Shown here piece by piece: positions 26,061-50,123 of a DNA stretch of 64,000 bases. Made by a program: the position numbers and the translations under genes. Within the stretch, counting starts at the first letter, position 1. Each line of letters opens with the position of its first letter. The stretch is from Scleropages formosus (taxonomy: Eukaryota > Chordata > Actinopteri > Osteoglossiformes > Osteoglossidae). The notes below the pieces were generated by a model. It saw nothing but the letters and a program-made list of their open reading frames with translations, did not search any database and was not told where the DNA came from. The stretch lies in the NCBI RefSeq assembly GCF_900964775.1, contig NC_041808.1, positions 40,770,411 through 40,834,410 on the forward strand, in the 5' to 3' direction.

Positions 26061-26568
26061 AATAAAGTGATAAGAGCTTGAGGTTCTTTTTTTCATTGCG
26101 AATTGTGTGTTCATTTTGTTTCTCAAAGTAATAATATGATGTCAGGTTCAAATATGACTTTGTGGTTGAGTTTGCAAGATTGGTGGCAAAACTATGCAAT
26201 TTTCAGCAGGGCACAAACACATTAGGTACTATATCTTAAATTTGCTACCTTCTATGTGAGGTATTTATCAGAATTTACTACAGTAGCTGAGCAATGCATA
26301 GCATATATAGCTGTCAATGCAGGAATCAACATAGCTGAATGGGCTTTGGAAGTTCAAAAAGCTTTTTTTGTGCGTACTGCGACTGCTTTGGTCCTCTGTC
26401 GTCTTCCTTTTCTATAACATCTGTCTTTCTGCCTTCACTTTAATTTTTTTCCACATTATACATAAAATCCATTCCCTTTGTGAATTCAACTGGCTTTTGC
26501 TGGCAGCAAAAACTCTCATTTAGGGGAAATATTGAACTATGTGCCAAACCTGTTAATGCCTTAATAAA
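26061..26568 (+). terminator. Candidate poly(A) signals of the G-gamma gene
   Basis: AATAAA at 26061-26066 and at about 26563-26568, roughly 1.1 and 1.6 kb after the stop. Which is used, if either, cannot be told from sequence. The rest of 25.6-27.0 kb shows no gene. Confidence 0.35.
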
Positions 26569-27049
26569 ATCATTCTTAATTTTGCAAATGTTCGTGTTTT
26601 AGTAGGAGCTAAGAATGACAGGAGAATAATGAGTCTGCCCCTGTTTACTCTTATTTTCGTCATAAGTGATTTCTTATAGCAGGATTAACATTTAGAAGGA
26701 CCGTGACCAGTCAGGTTGAGTTTTTAGGGACTTATTTCACTAAGCAGATGTTTTTTAGTAAAACAGTCATTCAGCGGGAATAAAAGTTTGGGTTGCTTGC
26801 CGAACTTGTCAGAATCTCCCCCAGTTCTTGAACGGAAGAAATGCGGCTTTTTAAATACCCAGTGCCTTAAGAGCCACTTTTAATTAGACATATTAAACTG
26901 CAATCATTGTGGAAATAATACATTCAGTCTCCAGAAAGGCTTGACCAAATGCTGGGTGTTTTTGTTCAATTCTTAGTTCTTGCTGTCTCTATTTTAGGGT
27001 AAGTCTGTTCTTGAAAACGAAATATGCGCGCCAACAACATGCTGTAACT

Positions 27050-27180
27050 TATTTACATTTATTCATTTAGCAGATGCTTTTCTCCAAAGTGACATACATC
27101 TCACAGAAAATACAATGTATGCATTACATTAGGAGAAAGAGACATAGCTGCAGATGTGTGATTTGCATTAAATGTTGACA
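27050..27180 (-). mobile_element. Short L2-type LINE 3' fragment
   Basis: Contains TTTACATTTATTCATTTAGC and AATACAATGTATGCATTACA, the same terminal sequence as the larger LINE copies. It is severely 5'-truncated. Confidence 0.7.
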
Positions 27181-27999
27181 GCTGTTTTTTTGTAGCATTC
27201 TTGCCACAATGCACCCATCACCCCGTAAATGCGAGGCCTGCTGTGCGAGTGCTTAATGTGTGCGAGCAAATTTAGAGGAGCCCTGGAGGAAGGAAAAGAC
27301 TCGGAAAATACACGCTAAAGACTTCAAACAAGCCTCAATACGAAGAAGCCGCTTTCAGGCAGTCGTTGCAGCTGCTACAGATGTCTTGGTTTATTATGTT
27401 TCCAGTGTCTGGTGCATGTATATTGTGGTCCATCGCAAAGCATCCTGTGCAAATCATCATGTGCAGCGCTGCTCTCCCGTTACAGCTAATGCTCCCTGGG
27501 CTGTGACCTCACATGACCGGTAACACGGATTACAGGTTCTGGCGGCCACACGTCTGCGACACTGCAGTGAACGTGATCCACTCACATGTGGTCAGCGGTT
27601 AGGGGAGGTGAGCAGAGGAGCATTTAGGGCTCTGGCTTTGGCAGCTGAAGGTTTGAATCCAATCATGGTACTTATCCTGAACTGATTTATAACCACTGTG
27701 AATCAGTGCAAAAAGTTGTTATTGTAACCCAAGTGTTAAATTATTATTATTATTAGGAAGAAGAAGAAGGAGAAAGAGATGGCATGGCTGCAATCTGTTG
27801 TTTTTTTCCTCCATCAGTTGGTCCACCAAAGCTGGTGGTCCAGAGTCCCTTCGAGCTTTGGCGAGTTGCAGTTACGTTCGTCCGCCACGTCGCGGCACCA
27901 CTGAGCAGCTGTAGGCCTTTCCCCGCTCCGACGCGCGAGTGCTGCTGCGTGAGACTGGAGAACGTGCGCGGTGCGCGCTGCTCATACACCACAGCGAAG

Positions 28000-38713
<10,714 letters not shown>

Positions 38714-40485
38714 ATCCGTCAACCTTGGGCATTCAACCCAATGCTCAACTGACCGCCACCGAAAGAAAACCAAAATCAGAACTGCCGTTGGATCGTCTCA
38801 TCTCTTTCCTTACAATCAGGCACTCTCATCTCACACCTCCGTCCCTGCTTTCCAAGTCTCCTGTCTGGACTGATTCCCTCCACCTCCTGTTTTTAATAGC
38901 TGTAGTCTGTAGTTTGCCCACAAAGTGGTGACAGTTTCCCATCAAGGGGCTGAAAAGCCCAAAGAAACCAGCATGGACAGCCTTGCATATACAAGGCTAT
39001 TCAGACAGAACTGTTCTATTACACTGTTTTCAAATGACTTTCCATTCACGCACCTTGAAGCTTATTCAGCTACCGGACACTGAACTTCGTTTCTCTTTGT
39101 GGCAAATCAGGCACCCATATCTCAATTTACTCCATCCTTTCAATCATGTCACCACTGATGGTGTTTGTGTTTGCGTAAGCATTTTAAACTACCATCCCTA
39201 GGCATTGCTGAACTGAGCAAATCCACTTGTCCTGTTCCTCCAGGGGATTATGGTTCAGAGACAAAGGAAGAGGAGACAGCTGTACAGTACCTCAGTCTAT
39301 TAACCTTTTAAGTCCGATCAAGTTTCATATCACTTAGTTTCTCTGCCTGGCTGTAGAACCCAGACCGCTGATTTTTTTGTCCTGTCATCTGAGTGTTCAT
39401 TGTCTCCATCACCTCCAAGCACATGGGTGCCACCTCACTGGTTCTCTTGAGAAGACTGTTCTGACTCTACGTTCCCAGCTTCTTGTGCCACATCCACACA
39501 TCTCTGTCGAATGCTGTGCCAGCACAACCAAGACAGTGATCTGGGCCATCCGCATCATATCTTCATGGTCTATTTGTTTGCAGCAGTAGGACCCAGCTGG
39601 ACTGCAGTTGACATGACCCAAAAAAGCTAAGAAGGGTAGGCTGCCAGTTGGTCAATAGGAACTGCAGGCATTGCAATGGAACTTGGCTCACATGATTGGT
39701 TTGGACCGCCAGTTAGTTTACATCCCTTGTCCACCTAACCTGAACCCTTTTACATGTTTGGAGACTGTGAAACTGGTGGGTTTACCTTGGTGGCTGGAGG
39801 TGCGGTAGAGGTTCCTACACCTTTTCCCATCCCGTTAAATGACCTCCGTCCTGTCCCCATCCCCCTTTTGGGTAGTATTACTGCCCAAGACATGGACTAA
39901 GACTTGAAATTATTGTGTGTGTTACTTCCAGTCTCATTTTGCATTTAATTTCAATTGGTCTAGCAAAGAGAAATTGTCTGTAGCTGGTAGAGAACATTTT
40001 CCTTTCAAAAAATTAGGCAATTAAATGTTGGAGATTGCTCTGGAACTTCACATTTTTTTTCCTGCCTTTCCTTTCCTTTTCCAGCTGGTAAGTACCTTTA
40101 GCCACCTTGTGTTGCATTCTACGCCATAAGGAGTATCGGATGTAGACATTACTCCGACATTGTCAAAAAGCACAAGTCGTGGGCCATTAGGGTTGTGCAA
40201 AACGTTACTATTGGAACTCATGGTGTTAATGTTAATGGAGCACATTTTATGTAAAGCTGCTTCCTGCCCCCAAGTTTGGAATAATCCCTAAAGCTGGAGT
40301 TACATAATGCAGAGTTGAGCTTTGGTTGCAAGCAACTATGATGTCACTTCATGCAACATGAAGCTGTTACAAAGATCAGTTGAATCACACTGAAATCATG
40401 TCCAGAATTATTTTGTATGTGCTCTCATTTGTCTTCAAACAGTTGTTGTGACTAGCCAGCTAGTGAAGTTTTAATGTGAAATAAA
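38714..40485 (+). terminator. carm1 3' UTR and poly(A) signal
   Basis: No coding sequence after the stop at 38711-38713. AATAAA at 40480-40485 is the best signal, giving a 3' UTR of about 1.8 kb. yipf2 converges from the other side with its signal at 41081-41086. Confidence 0.55.
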
Positions 40486-41080
40486 AATTTGAGTTATAAA
40501 TTCATGGACCACGTGGGGGTATGGCATGTTACATCAGCAGTTTACTAACCGAGCTGGCTGCTCGCTACTCTGCGAATCATTTTGATATCCAAATGTTTAT
40601 TCTGACATTGTATTTTCATCTGAATTTAAAATTATGTAGCTAAAATTGAGTTTTCATGCAGCTCCTGTTAAAACTGACAGTTATAAGTTTCTGTTCCTGC
40701 CAAAGAGCTCTTCATTTGGGGAAATGCTTTGACATTCCAGACATAGACAAATGTGATGAGAGTAAGCAGATTGTGCAGCTAGTTATCTAAAATTTGGCAA
40801 AGTTGAGTTGGTAGTAAACAGGAGTTGAAATGTGGGACTACTCAGTTGCAAAGCTCAAAGTTTCTACCCCCATCTGCAGGCTCTAGCCCCACAATTTATT
40901 TTGTCCCCCCAGCCCTAAGATTAAACCCCTTTGTTATTAGACTTGCTGGGTTTAATACAGTAATGTATGTTGCCCATTGTTTTATCTTATTGGCCAAATC
41001 AGCGGTCAGCAATTTGATCAAATGCATAGTTGTGCTCTAGTTAGCCATGGACAATAGCACAACAAAATTCTTTTCTCACT

Positions 41081-41086
41081 TTTATT
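41081..41086 (-). terminator. Poly(A) signal of yipf2
   Basis: AATAAA on the minus strand, about 870 bp beyond the yipf2 stop. The UTR between contains the T20/A34 tract at 41402-41460. Confidence 0.5.
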
Positions 41087-41401
41087 CTCAGTGAAATTAA
41101 AATGAGGGTTTAATAAATACAGTTAAAACAAGTTTCAACCAGAGCACAGTGTGTTCCACATGCTTACTCTCTTCGTGGACTCGACTTTAAGCAGTGGTTT
41201 GGACGTGCCTGAAAAAGGCTTTGTCCTTACTGCCTTTGCACCCCCCTTGGGAAAATGTCCCATTATCACAAACCAGTGTTTTCCACAAAATGTCCAACCT
41301 GCAGCCCTGTGCTGGTCAACTCCGTTTGCCAGCAGCTGCATGGATGCTGCACTGGAAATTGAATGTCCTCATGACCCCAACTCCTGGGCCAACCCCCCCC
41401 C

Positions 41402-41419
41402 TTTTTTTTTTTTTTTTTT

Positions 41420-41460
<41 letters not shown>
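41402..41460. repeat. Poly(T)-poly(A) inverted tract in yipf2 3' UTR
   Basis: T20, then ATATT, then about 34 A. In yipf2 transcript sense the runs are again T then A, and could fold back on themselves as a long A-U hairpin. Homopolymer length may be imprecise. Confidence 0.8.
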
Positions 41461-41462
<2 letters not shown>

Positions 41463-41957
41463 CACCACACAACCCTACACTGGTTCATTTCTCAAACCCA
41501 GTGTGAATTTACACCTCAGTGAACAGACTGATTCCACAAATAATGGTAGATATGCAGCCAGTTCAGCGAAGTCTGTGAAACCACAGGGCTAAATTCATGT
41601 TCAGGGGGAATGTTTGCATGTAAATGCTACTACCTAGGAGTGCTCGTGCTGAAGAAAGGACAACCCCAGCAGTCTAAATTCAATCCAAGCTAATTTTCTC
41701 TTACTTGGTGTTTGTGAAGACACCTTTATGAAAAGCTAATGGAAATGAATACCATTAGCATATCCTAGGCCCTAGAAATCTCTCAATTTGTCCAAAAATT
41801 GCTATCTGTTCTAAAACATTTTTCTTCATTATATACAGATTACAAATATAATCTTGTCAGATTTAGGTATGGAATTATTCATGAAAAAAAAAAAATCTAT
41901 ACATGAAAAGGCTCACACCGACTCCCCCCTTTACAGCCCTAATTTGACCCCCTTTGG

Positions 41958-44079
41958 TCAGTGTTCCTTTGCTATGTCCGAGGCGGCTGCTGTGTGGTTT
42001 GGGGAAGTAGCTGGCGTGGGATTAAGTGTTATTGTGGGTGTCACAGTCTGGAAGAAATAAAGCTAAAAAAAAAAAAAAAAAGAAAGAAGGTACTGATTAG
42101 GCAAAAACATCACAGTGCCAAAGTTTATGGTCATTCTAAATATCATTGGGTGTCCTTATCTGACATAGGAAGTCATACATCCCACTGAACTATCTTCCAA
42201 AGCTATATATATCTTAATCTTTGGAATTAAAAAAAAATACCTCACCTGGAGGTTTAAACAAATCCTCACCTTGCAGCCAATGGCAAGCAGAGCATGAAGC
42301 ACGATGATGGTTGCCACAGTAGCAAAAGCAGTCAACTTGGTGTCATCCCGCACCACCGGCCAGAAGGTGAGAATGAGCAGCGAACCCGAGATGAGCAGGG
42401 CAATGATAATGAGCAACCAGCGCAGCCAGTCCCAAGGAAAAATCCACAAGATCTGAGGGGCCAACAAGAGAGGGTAAGCTCACAGAAGCGGGAATGCTCC
42501 CGATTGTGGATGACCGTGCCCCCCCAGAGGATGCCAACACTCACCGAGGTGGGGACATAGACGAACAACGAGTAGCCGTAGACGCACACCGTCTCCAAAA
42601 AGGAGTACCCGCTGATCTGGCGTTCAGTACTCTGCCGCCACGTCAGGAAGCCCCACACACCGAGTGGCACCAGCCACGCATACGCAAACACTGCCACAGC
42701 TGCAATGGTTACTGTGGCATATAGACAGACAACACTGTTGTTAGGGTGTAAAACCTGCCCAAGCTGACCATGTCTGGAACAAATATTGGAAGGCAATGTT
42801 GATCCCTTAGGAGTGCATAGCGTTAGCAGTAGCTCTAGAGGCTAGGGGGGTAAGAGTCTTTCATTACCCCGATGAAACTGAGGTCTGTAGTGGTACTGAG
42901 GCTGGCCCATCTGGCTCAGGAAGGTGGAGAGGTTCCCGCTGATGGCCATTGAAAAGACCAGCGTGGCACAGATCCAGAAGGGACCTGGGAATTGGGGCAG
43001 ACAGGAAAACAGCATTCCATAAGGGGATGTTAGAAATGTGGTGTAATGGTCAGGGGATATTTGCCACATGACAAATTCCTGTTTAACGCTGTCATGGATC
43101 AGAATACTACTACTAGATATTGGAGGGGGGAATCTTTAAGGCATAATTCTCAGTAAAAAAAAAAAAAAAAAAAAAAAAGAATTCATTGCGGTCTTCACCA
43201 TAGAGATCAGGGTTGCCCCGGATGTGACTCTTGATGAAGCTTTTCCCTGGCAAAGGCATCACTGACCCTCTGATTCTGTCCAGGACCTGCACCGCATGAC
43301 ATCCAAACAATGACTAGGAAGTATCGACATCAGTCACGAAAGGACTTTGAAATGAAGGGATACAGTTGAGTACCTGCATCGTATCCACATTGAAAAATGA
43401 CTGGTAGTACTCAAATGTCCAGAAGGCGCCAGTTTTCTTGTCTCCCCGAAGGAGCTGCAAGTTGCGCAAAAAGGGTTTACCTCTTAAGCTGACACTTAAT
43501 TCCCTGTATACTTGTCCCAAATGTCATCTCACTTCTTAAAAGAATAATAGTAATGGAGATTCATCTTTCGCTAATCATAAGCAGAAAGGATGTCTTAGAC
43601 ATTTAGCAGCTGCCACTCTGTAGGAATACATCAAAGGAAAGGTAGTCTCCTGAATGAGTTACAGCTCTGCAGTACAGCAATAAAACTACATTCTCAGAGA
43701 CCTCCGAATTCTCCTCTTGGCCTCCCTCGTCCTCCGACAAATCCAGTTTGACGTCTCCGTGCGCTTGGGTCGAACTCACGCTCAACGCGCTGACAGTGGA
43801 GGCGTTGGGATCGGCGGACAGCAAATCTGCGGCCGCCTCGAACTCTGTGGGAGACGAGGAAGATGCAAATATAACCTCGGGGGCATATTTAGAGGAAAGG
43901 CAGAGAACTAACGGGATCTGGGTCTGCGTGTAAAATACGGACGAGCTACAACACGATCCAATTTATAGGATGCATAATCTACAGTCTATAATTCACACCA
44001 TCTTTCACAGAGCTATTGGCTAATGGTTATCAGTACTAGGTCACACACCCTGGAATCGGAGGTCATCGGGAGTTGCCAT
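41958..44079 (-). CDS. yipf2: Yip1 domain family member 2
   Basis: Five-pass Golgi/vesicle membrane protein of the Yip1 family, linked to Rab-dependent trafficking. Eight coding exons on the minus strand: 44049-44079, 43690-43844, 43374-43454, 43199-43286, 42868-42984, 42545-42711, 42270-42452, 41958-42062. Total 927 bp, 308 residues (human 316). Landmarks: MATPDDLRFQEFEAAADLL, acidic LDLSEDEGGQEENSE, FWTFEYYQSFFNVDT, GPFWICATLVFSMAISGNL (first membrane segment), AYAWLVPLGVWGF, SFLETVCVYGYSLFVYVP, WPVVRDDTKL and VLHALLAIGCK, then LYFFQ opening a Pro/Thr-rich tail ending KEH. The last exon is preceded by a poly(T) acceptor tract and is easy to miss. Linkage next to carm1 supports yipf2 over yipf1. 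Confidence 0.95.
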
Positions 44080-45346
44080 GGCCGGTAAGAGTGCTCTTCC
44101 TCGGCTATACCTGGAACATATGAAAAGATGAGAAACAAGTGTGAAACGTCTAAAGTAAAAGGTACTATAAAAGTAATAAGGTACAACACACAGAGAGCAC
44201 AGACTTCTGGTGAAGCTGCTTAAAAGACTACAGGCACCATCAGGCCTTTTAACTGATTCAATTACTAAACACCCGTAATTCCAGTGGGCATCGTAACACC
44301 GTAGCCATAATAAAATACAATTATGATGTTACATTAATTTACAGTCTCGAGCTCTAAATGAGTCACACAATCGGAGTAATGATCTGCTTTGCGACAAACA
44401 AAGCAGTGCATTCCACACTAATCTGCTGGTTCATAAGAGAGGCAGGGAAAATACTACACACCCAAGACACGTGCTAAGTAGCTCCAGCCACTCGTTTATT
44501 TAAAGTTAAAAATCGCCTCGTGTTTTCCTGCGCGAGCACTGACTCACCCCCCAGCGCGCGACAAACGCGGATCTGGATCTAGTAGCTACAGACACCCCTC
44601 GTCGTTGCTTTTCGCGGCCTGTGAATTCATTTAAATGCTCCCGATATTTATCGTTCTTGCCACTTCGATCAGCCCAACTCCACACAGGTGTATGTCAACG
44701 ATGTCACCGCGGCCGGAGAGAGACAACATTTCCATCGCTCTCCACGTCACCCGTAACTGCGCTAGCAGCTCAAGTAAAGCCTCCGCAGGTCATGTGACCA
44801 GAACCGGAAGGGGAGCGATGTCGTCGTGTCCCAACGTGCGCGTGCTGTTTCTCCCTCTCGTTGTTTGTGAATGTCCTGAAAGTGTAGCCGCCTTTGACCA
44901 CTTGGAGTAAACACAATTTACACCGGACAAAACGCAAGAATATAGAGTAGAGAAATGTTGTGTGTACACTATCAGTATTATTCCATTTATTTTTTTTCCG
45001 CTTATTCTTCAACAGTTTTTCCCCACTAAGCAGTTTTTGTCGGTTTCATTTTTAGTAAGCTGAAGAAGTGCATAATACGCAGTTTTATTTGCAAATACGC
45101 CTTAAATCACGGTTTGGAGACCGTTGGATCAGTGGCATTACACGCGAGAAATGTTTCCCTGCCGAAACGATAACACAAGCCCACACGTTGAGAGCAATGG
45201 CGCCATTTTGGTTCTTATGTTTCATGTCTTTACCCTGTTTTAATAAGTGACTTGAATGGGCCATTGGGAGCCAAAATGGTACCCTTCTCCTTCCGGATGT
45301 AGTCTGCGTGAACGTCCGCTTCGTCAGAGCGGTGTTCGCGGTGAAC
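44080..45346. promoter_or_regulatory. Head-to-head yipf2/timm29 intergenic region
   Basis: 1.27 kb between divergent start codons. CpG-rich near 44520-44830, with GTCATGTGACC and ACCGGAAG there. AATGGCGCCATTTTGG (about 45197-45212, YY1-like) and CTTCCGGAT (ETS-like, near 45291) lie close to timm29. It may be one broad bidirectional promoter or two separate ones. Confidence 0.5.
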
Positions 45347-47184
45347 ATGGCCGCTTTCCGTGTGCTTAGGAGGTTGTGTTCCAGCGCAGCGCGCAGTAAG
45401 GGCACGAGGTGGGAGCGGCTCAGGAACAGCCGCCTCGGTGAGTCACGTCGTAATTGATCTAGTTTGTTCTTCCACACGCTAAAGTTAGCTTTTAAAAGCA
45501 TGCGACGTTGACGTGATTGAGCGTGCATCATGATGGATCATCATCATGATGATCATGATTTCGTTACTAGCTCACACTTTCCTCCACCCATTGCCAAGTA
45601 CTTATAATTATATTTACATTAATTACATTTATTTATTTAGCAGATGCTTTTCTCCAAAGCAACTTACAATGAACTCTATGTAGTGTTACTAGCCCACACA
45701 CCTTCACCGTGGTGACTTACACCCCTAGTCTAGGTACACTACTTACACTGGGTCACTCATCCATCCATCCATTCATAAGTGGAACGCACTCTCCCTGTCA
45801 TTCACACACTATGGGGGAACCTGAACAGCATGTCTTTGGAGTGTGGGAGGAAACCAGAGCATCCGGAGGGAAAAAACAAAGTGGACGCTGGGAGACCGTG
45901 CAAACTTCACACAGACTCAGCGGGGATCGAACCCACGTCCTCCTCGCACCACCCAGGTGCTGTGAGAATATATTTACCCGCTGTAATATTTGAGAATGTA
46001 ATTTACCCATTTACACAGTTGGGTAATTTTTACTAGAGCAAGAATTAGTACCTTGCTCAAGCATACTACAGCCGGAGGTGGGAATCGAACCTGCAACCTT
46101 TGGGGGAGGTTAACAAAAGTAGCAATGTTATCGTGACTTTTTTTTTTTTTTTTTTGGTCCCTCTGCGATTACAAAAGTTAACTTTCCACACAAATCAGAG
46201 TATTGGTGTATCTGTTGATTACAGCGATAGCTATCATGTTTCGTATTAAGCGTAATCATGAAAAATAATAATTTGCTACTCAGCTGAGGCGCTCTATTCA
46301 AAGCAGTTCATTGTTTTATACAGCAGGGTCTTGTTTTGCTGGAAGGTGGCAGTAAGAACTACCGCCTTGTTATGACCGCCCGTCTTTAGCGGAAATGTAA
46401 GGAATGTTTCCCAGGAGAAAAGCCGGACAGGTAGCTGTGGATCCGCTCATGCTCCCTGGTCACTGTTTGCTCTTCGTTGTCACTGTACTCACTGTTTGCC
46501 TGCTCTTTTTTCCCCACTCGGTCCTTTGGTGGCTCTCTTTCAGGGCTATGGTGCGCTAGCTTGCTCGGCGATTACAGGGAGGCTTGTCGCGAAGTGGTTG
46601 TCGGGGCCTGGGAACGACCGCTGAAGGCCTCCGCCTACATCGGCCTGCTTGCCGGAGCATGGGTCTCATACCGCACCAACCCAGATGACGGCTCCTTCGA
46701 GAGCGGCCTGCTTGAGATGGCCAATAAGCTGGGCCTGCTGTCGCCGTGGATACGAAGCGGCCCTTCCGACAGTCACGTGCAGGGCCTTTTGCAGCTGCGA
46801 AACCAGGGCCGGCTGAGGTACGCCAGTCTCGGCGTGGCCTCTGTGATGTACCGTGCCGACTACGACCCAGCAACCGGCCTGTACGAGGCGCGCTGCTCCT
46901 TCCTCTCTGCACCCTGGGCAGAGCTGCCGGGCCGTGTACTGGATGTGGGCTTCGCAGGGCGCTGGTGGCTCCTGGATGCGCGGATGAGGGACTATGATGT
47001 GAACGAGGAGGAATTCCAGCACCTGCCCCCGGCGCTGTTGGCGACAGCGCCTCCCGCTGCCCGTGAGACTGAAACGAACGAGCAGCTGCACCAGGAGTCG
47101 TGGAAGGCGCTGGAAATGAAAGCGGAAGACATAGAGCAGGCAGAGCATGAGGAGAGGAGAGAAGGAGGCAGGATACAGTCATGA
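45347..47184 (+). CDS. timm29: Mitochondrial import inner membrane translocase subunit Tim29
   Basis: Subunit of the TIM22 carrier-import complex in the mitochondrial inner membrane (human TIMM29/C19orf52). Two exons, 45347-45437 and 46544-47184, make 243 residues (human 260). The N terminus MAAFRVLRRLCSSAARS is arginine-rich and lacks acids, as in a matrix-targeting peptide. LLGDYREACREVV, a membrane segment around AYIGLLAGAWVSY, GRLRYASLGVASVMY and LPGRVLDVGFAGRWWLLD with DYDVNEEEFQHLP all match the family. The C terminus is charged and helical. The start context GAACATGGCCGC matches the TISU element at 11 of 12 positions. The intron holds a V-SINE and a SINE-B fragment. A likely poly(A) signal is ATTAAA at 47580-47585. 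Confidence 0.94.
45623..45965 (-). repeat. V-SINE/DANA-like SINE in timm29 intron
   Basis: Full-length reverse copy of the element at 33-360. It starts at the low end with ACATTTATTTATTTAGCAG (tail) and ends with the tRNA-like head. The core TGTGTGAAGTTTGCACG (minus strand) lies near 45898. Confidence 0.85.
46015..46110 (-). repeat. SINE-B fragment in timm29 intron
   Basis: GAGCAAGAATTAGTACCTTG and GGGAATCGAACCTGCAACC match the antisense of the SINE-B body and box B. The head is missing. Confidence 0.65.
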
Positions 47185-47579
47185 TGGACACTCGGAAACG
47201 TGCACTTGAACTTGATCCCAGCACAGATGTTGCTCGGCGAGTGAAAGTGTAGCACTCTTTGCATTTCAGTGGCTTTGGTGTTAGATGTTCTTTGAAGGTG
47301 ATCTGTTCCAAGTGCCAGTTCTCTGACGCGTGGTGATCGACAGATGATTTAGTCTTTCTTTTTTTGGTCCGATAATATGCGTAGGTCCCTGCTGCGGCGT
47401 GGAAGACAGTGCAGAGATGCCCGTTCTAACCTCGTGAAGCTGTCGGCTTCACAGCAGGCATCCACAAAGTCTCTGCTCTATAAAAAGTGTTACGAGTCTC
47501 CCAGAGTGAGTTTTGCATTAAGCAAAGTGTATTGCATGTGCAGGTCAGTTGCGCAGTCTCGGAATTGTCTTTGTAACTA

Positions 47580-47585
47580 ATTAAA
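47580..47585 (+). terminator. Poly(A) signal of timm29
   Basis: ATTAAA about 400 bp after the stop, followed by a GT/T-rich stretch. Confidence 0.4.
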
Positions 47586-47589
47586 TGTT

Positions 47590-49800
47590 TTCAAACAATC
47601 CAGTCTTCTCTTTTCTTTATGAATCTACAATTATGTCATGATGGAGACTAAGAAAAATCTAATAGTTGGGTTCAGATGATCCTTCAGGGGTTTTTTGATC
47701 TGCACAAATACCAGTGTTCATTCGCACCCGGAGCTCTGCAAAACCAGTGAGACATTAACTTTTTCAATGCGATGCTACCCAGTAATATCCTGGAGAATGT
47801 GATCCTTCAGGATGAGCCCAGTGCCTTGGTGAGAAGCTCAAAGGGTGCCTCCCTTGGCGAGTACGGTGTTGCTTTGGTCTGCCCTTTGAGGCAAAATCAA
47901 ATCCATTATGAAGCACTGAGGGAAACCTAAACTGTCCTTAATGGGGTCAGAGTTGAACTAGTGATGTAATGGGTGCACTTTACAATCAGGTTGTCAAGAA
48001 TATCATATGTCCTGTGCGTGAGTTATTGGTCTGGGTAGGATGCTGTGCTATAGACAGTTATGCCAGGTATATGTTTACTCTGGAACAAAGTTAACCACAC
48101 ATTTTGATGATCTGACACATTCTTATAATAATCTGTTTATGGTGTCGCTGCGGTCTCATGCTGACTTTGTGCCCTTAACTCACTGCAACTGTCTGCCAGC
48201 ATGACTCCCCCTTCAGCAATGCCCCAATGGCTCTGGTTTCCTTCGGCTCTAACAGCCTGGCTTTGCTGTCCTCGACTGATGTCCGTTGGGACCCCTCCAT
48301 CTACATATAGGGTTAGTAGAGCTTTGGCCAAAGGTCCAAATGACCACTCTGGCCAGCAAACCAATGAGCTTATGGTTTGATAAATCTGGAGTCTGGAGAG
48401 AAATCATCGGGAGTCATCATTTCTGCCTGATGTACCATCCTTATTAAGCCTCTGCATTTTGATTATATCATCTTTGCAGGATCGTACTGAAGCATCTGCC
48501 GTTTCCGCAAGTGGAAATTCATTTTGAAAAATCTGTGTCCGCTTCCTTCCTTTTTAGATAGCACTTAAGTCTGAATTGTTTCCCTGCGCATGCAGAACTC
48601 CACGTTAAATCGGTATTTCCAAGTTTTCGGCTCACCCTCGTGCCAGCATCAGGATGAATCAAACTCTTCATACACGCGCTCGCCACAGATGTTTTCGGAA
48701 AGTGCGTGGTTTCTGGTGTGTACGGACAGAATGCAATTTCTGACTGAAGAAAATGAAAGGCTTTAGTACCCTTTATTATTTCTTTTTTTCTGCCAGCATT
48801 TTATCCCAAGCCTTCTTCATCAATAATAAAAGTGTAGCGCTAAATATTTATTAACGTTATTTGGGTCAAGTGCGCACCGCACTCAGCCGCAACCTGCACC
48901 CTGACAGTCGTGTTGTCTGACTGCACCATGTTTTACCGTGGTGCCTCAGCTTACTGTAAACCTTCCATGCTCTCTTATTTTAGTTTCTTTCCTGGAGTTG
49001 ACATAACAGCTCAAAGCAATGCTGTTTACTTACAACATGGCGAGCTGCACGTTCATCTCAACGTGCGATTGCTGTATCGCTAGTGTTTTGGCACGTAAAC
49101 GAGTACAAAAGAAAAAGAGTTATGATTTCATCATTCTTTGTAATGTATTTTTCACGTAAAAGCCAAATTACGGATTTTATTGTGACGAGTCATCGGTGGG
49201 ATGAGACAGGGACGGTGCTTCGGTTCCCTGTGCTATCCACGCCTGTCCTGCGTTTCTCATGTTTCGTGGATCAAGAGCAGTGATTTAGCAAGATCGGGTT
49301 GACAGCCGGCCCTTCGTGGGGGGGTGGAACACCCTCTTCGGCTTTCAGGTTGACAGACAAGCCGGTGGGGTGGGGTCGGGCCCTAGACCTGAGCTTTGAC
49401 CCCTCACCCCTGAGGCGCACAAAGCCTCTCTGGAGTCTGATCAGCATGCAGGTGTGACAGAAGGGCTCGGAAAAGCGCTCGCGAAGACTCTCTTGCACCA
49501 CTATCACAGCTCCAGCTTCTGTGCGGCGTTTGAAATCCGTGAGAAAGTAGACGGAGGATGCAGCGCGTTATCGCGTTCGCTGGCTGATATTATTGGCCCT
49601 CGGGAGTCGGGACGAACACGTGCTCTCCATTTGCCAGTCTGTGTTATTCATTATTCATTGCGGCACACGGGTGACCCCTCTGACCTTTCGGTGCTGTCTG
49701 AGCGAGCTCCCTACTTCGGGCGTCTCGCCGGATCCCGGGGCTCAGAGCGAAAGAAAAGGAGGGTATTTGACGTCTCTGGCTAAGAGGACCGCGCTTTGCC
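47590..49800. other. Intergenic region after timm29
   Basis: No supported exon, RNA gene or named repeat. Base composition rises in G+C after about 49200. Short open frames here lack splice sites or recognisable protein sequence. Confidence 0.45.
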
Positions 49801-50081
49801 GCTGAACATCCGGGAGAGTTATGAGGAACGAGAGGAGGCTGTGCAGTAAAGGAGCGAGGTATAGCCTGTTTTACAACCCATGCTTAAAACGATTTGGCAT
49901 CGGAAACGCAAGCGCGCCCGACAAACACGAGCCCGGTCATTTGGTTCGATATCGCTGTTCAAGAGGACATTTAAAATCAAGCACCCGAAACGTGCGCTTT
50001 CTCTGGATGGATGAACCGAGCACTAACGGCGCGCGAGTGGAACATATAAAGAGAAGGAGGCCGGAGCAGTCAAATGGTTAA

Positions 50082-50087
50082 AGGGAT

Positions 50088-50123
<36 letters not shown>

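Noticed and set aside
46556-47311. 251-codon minus-strand frame
   Set aside because: Antisense shadow of timm29 exon 2, which has clear family homology on the plus strand.
49821-50081. 86-codon plus-strand frame before the GA-rich zone
   Set aside because: No recognisable domain, no splice sites at its edges, and basic low-complexity composition typical of GC-rich non-coding DNA.
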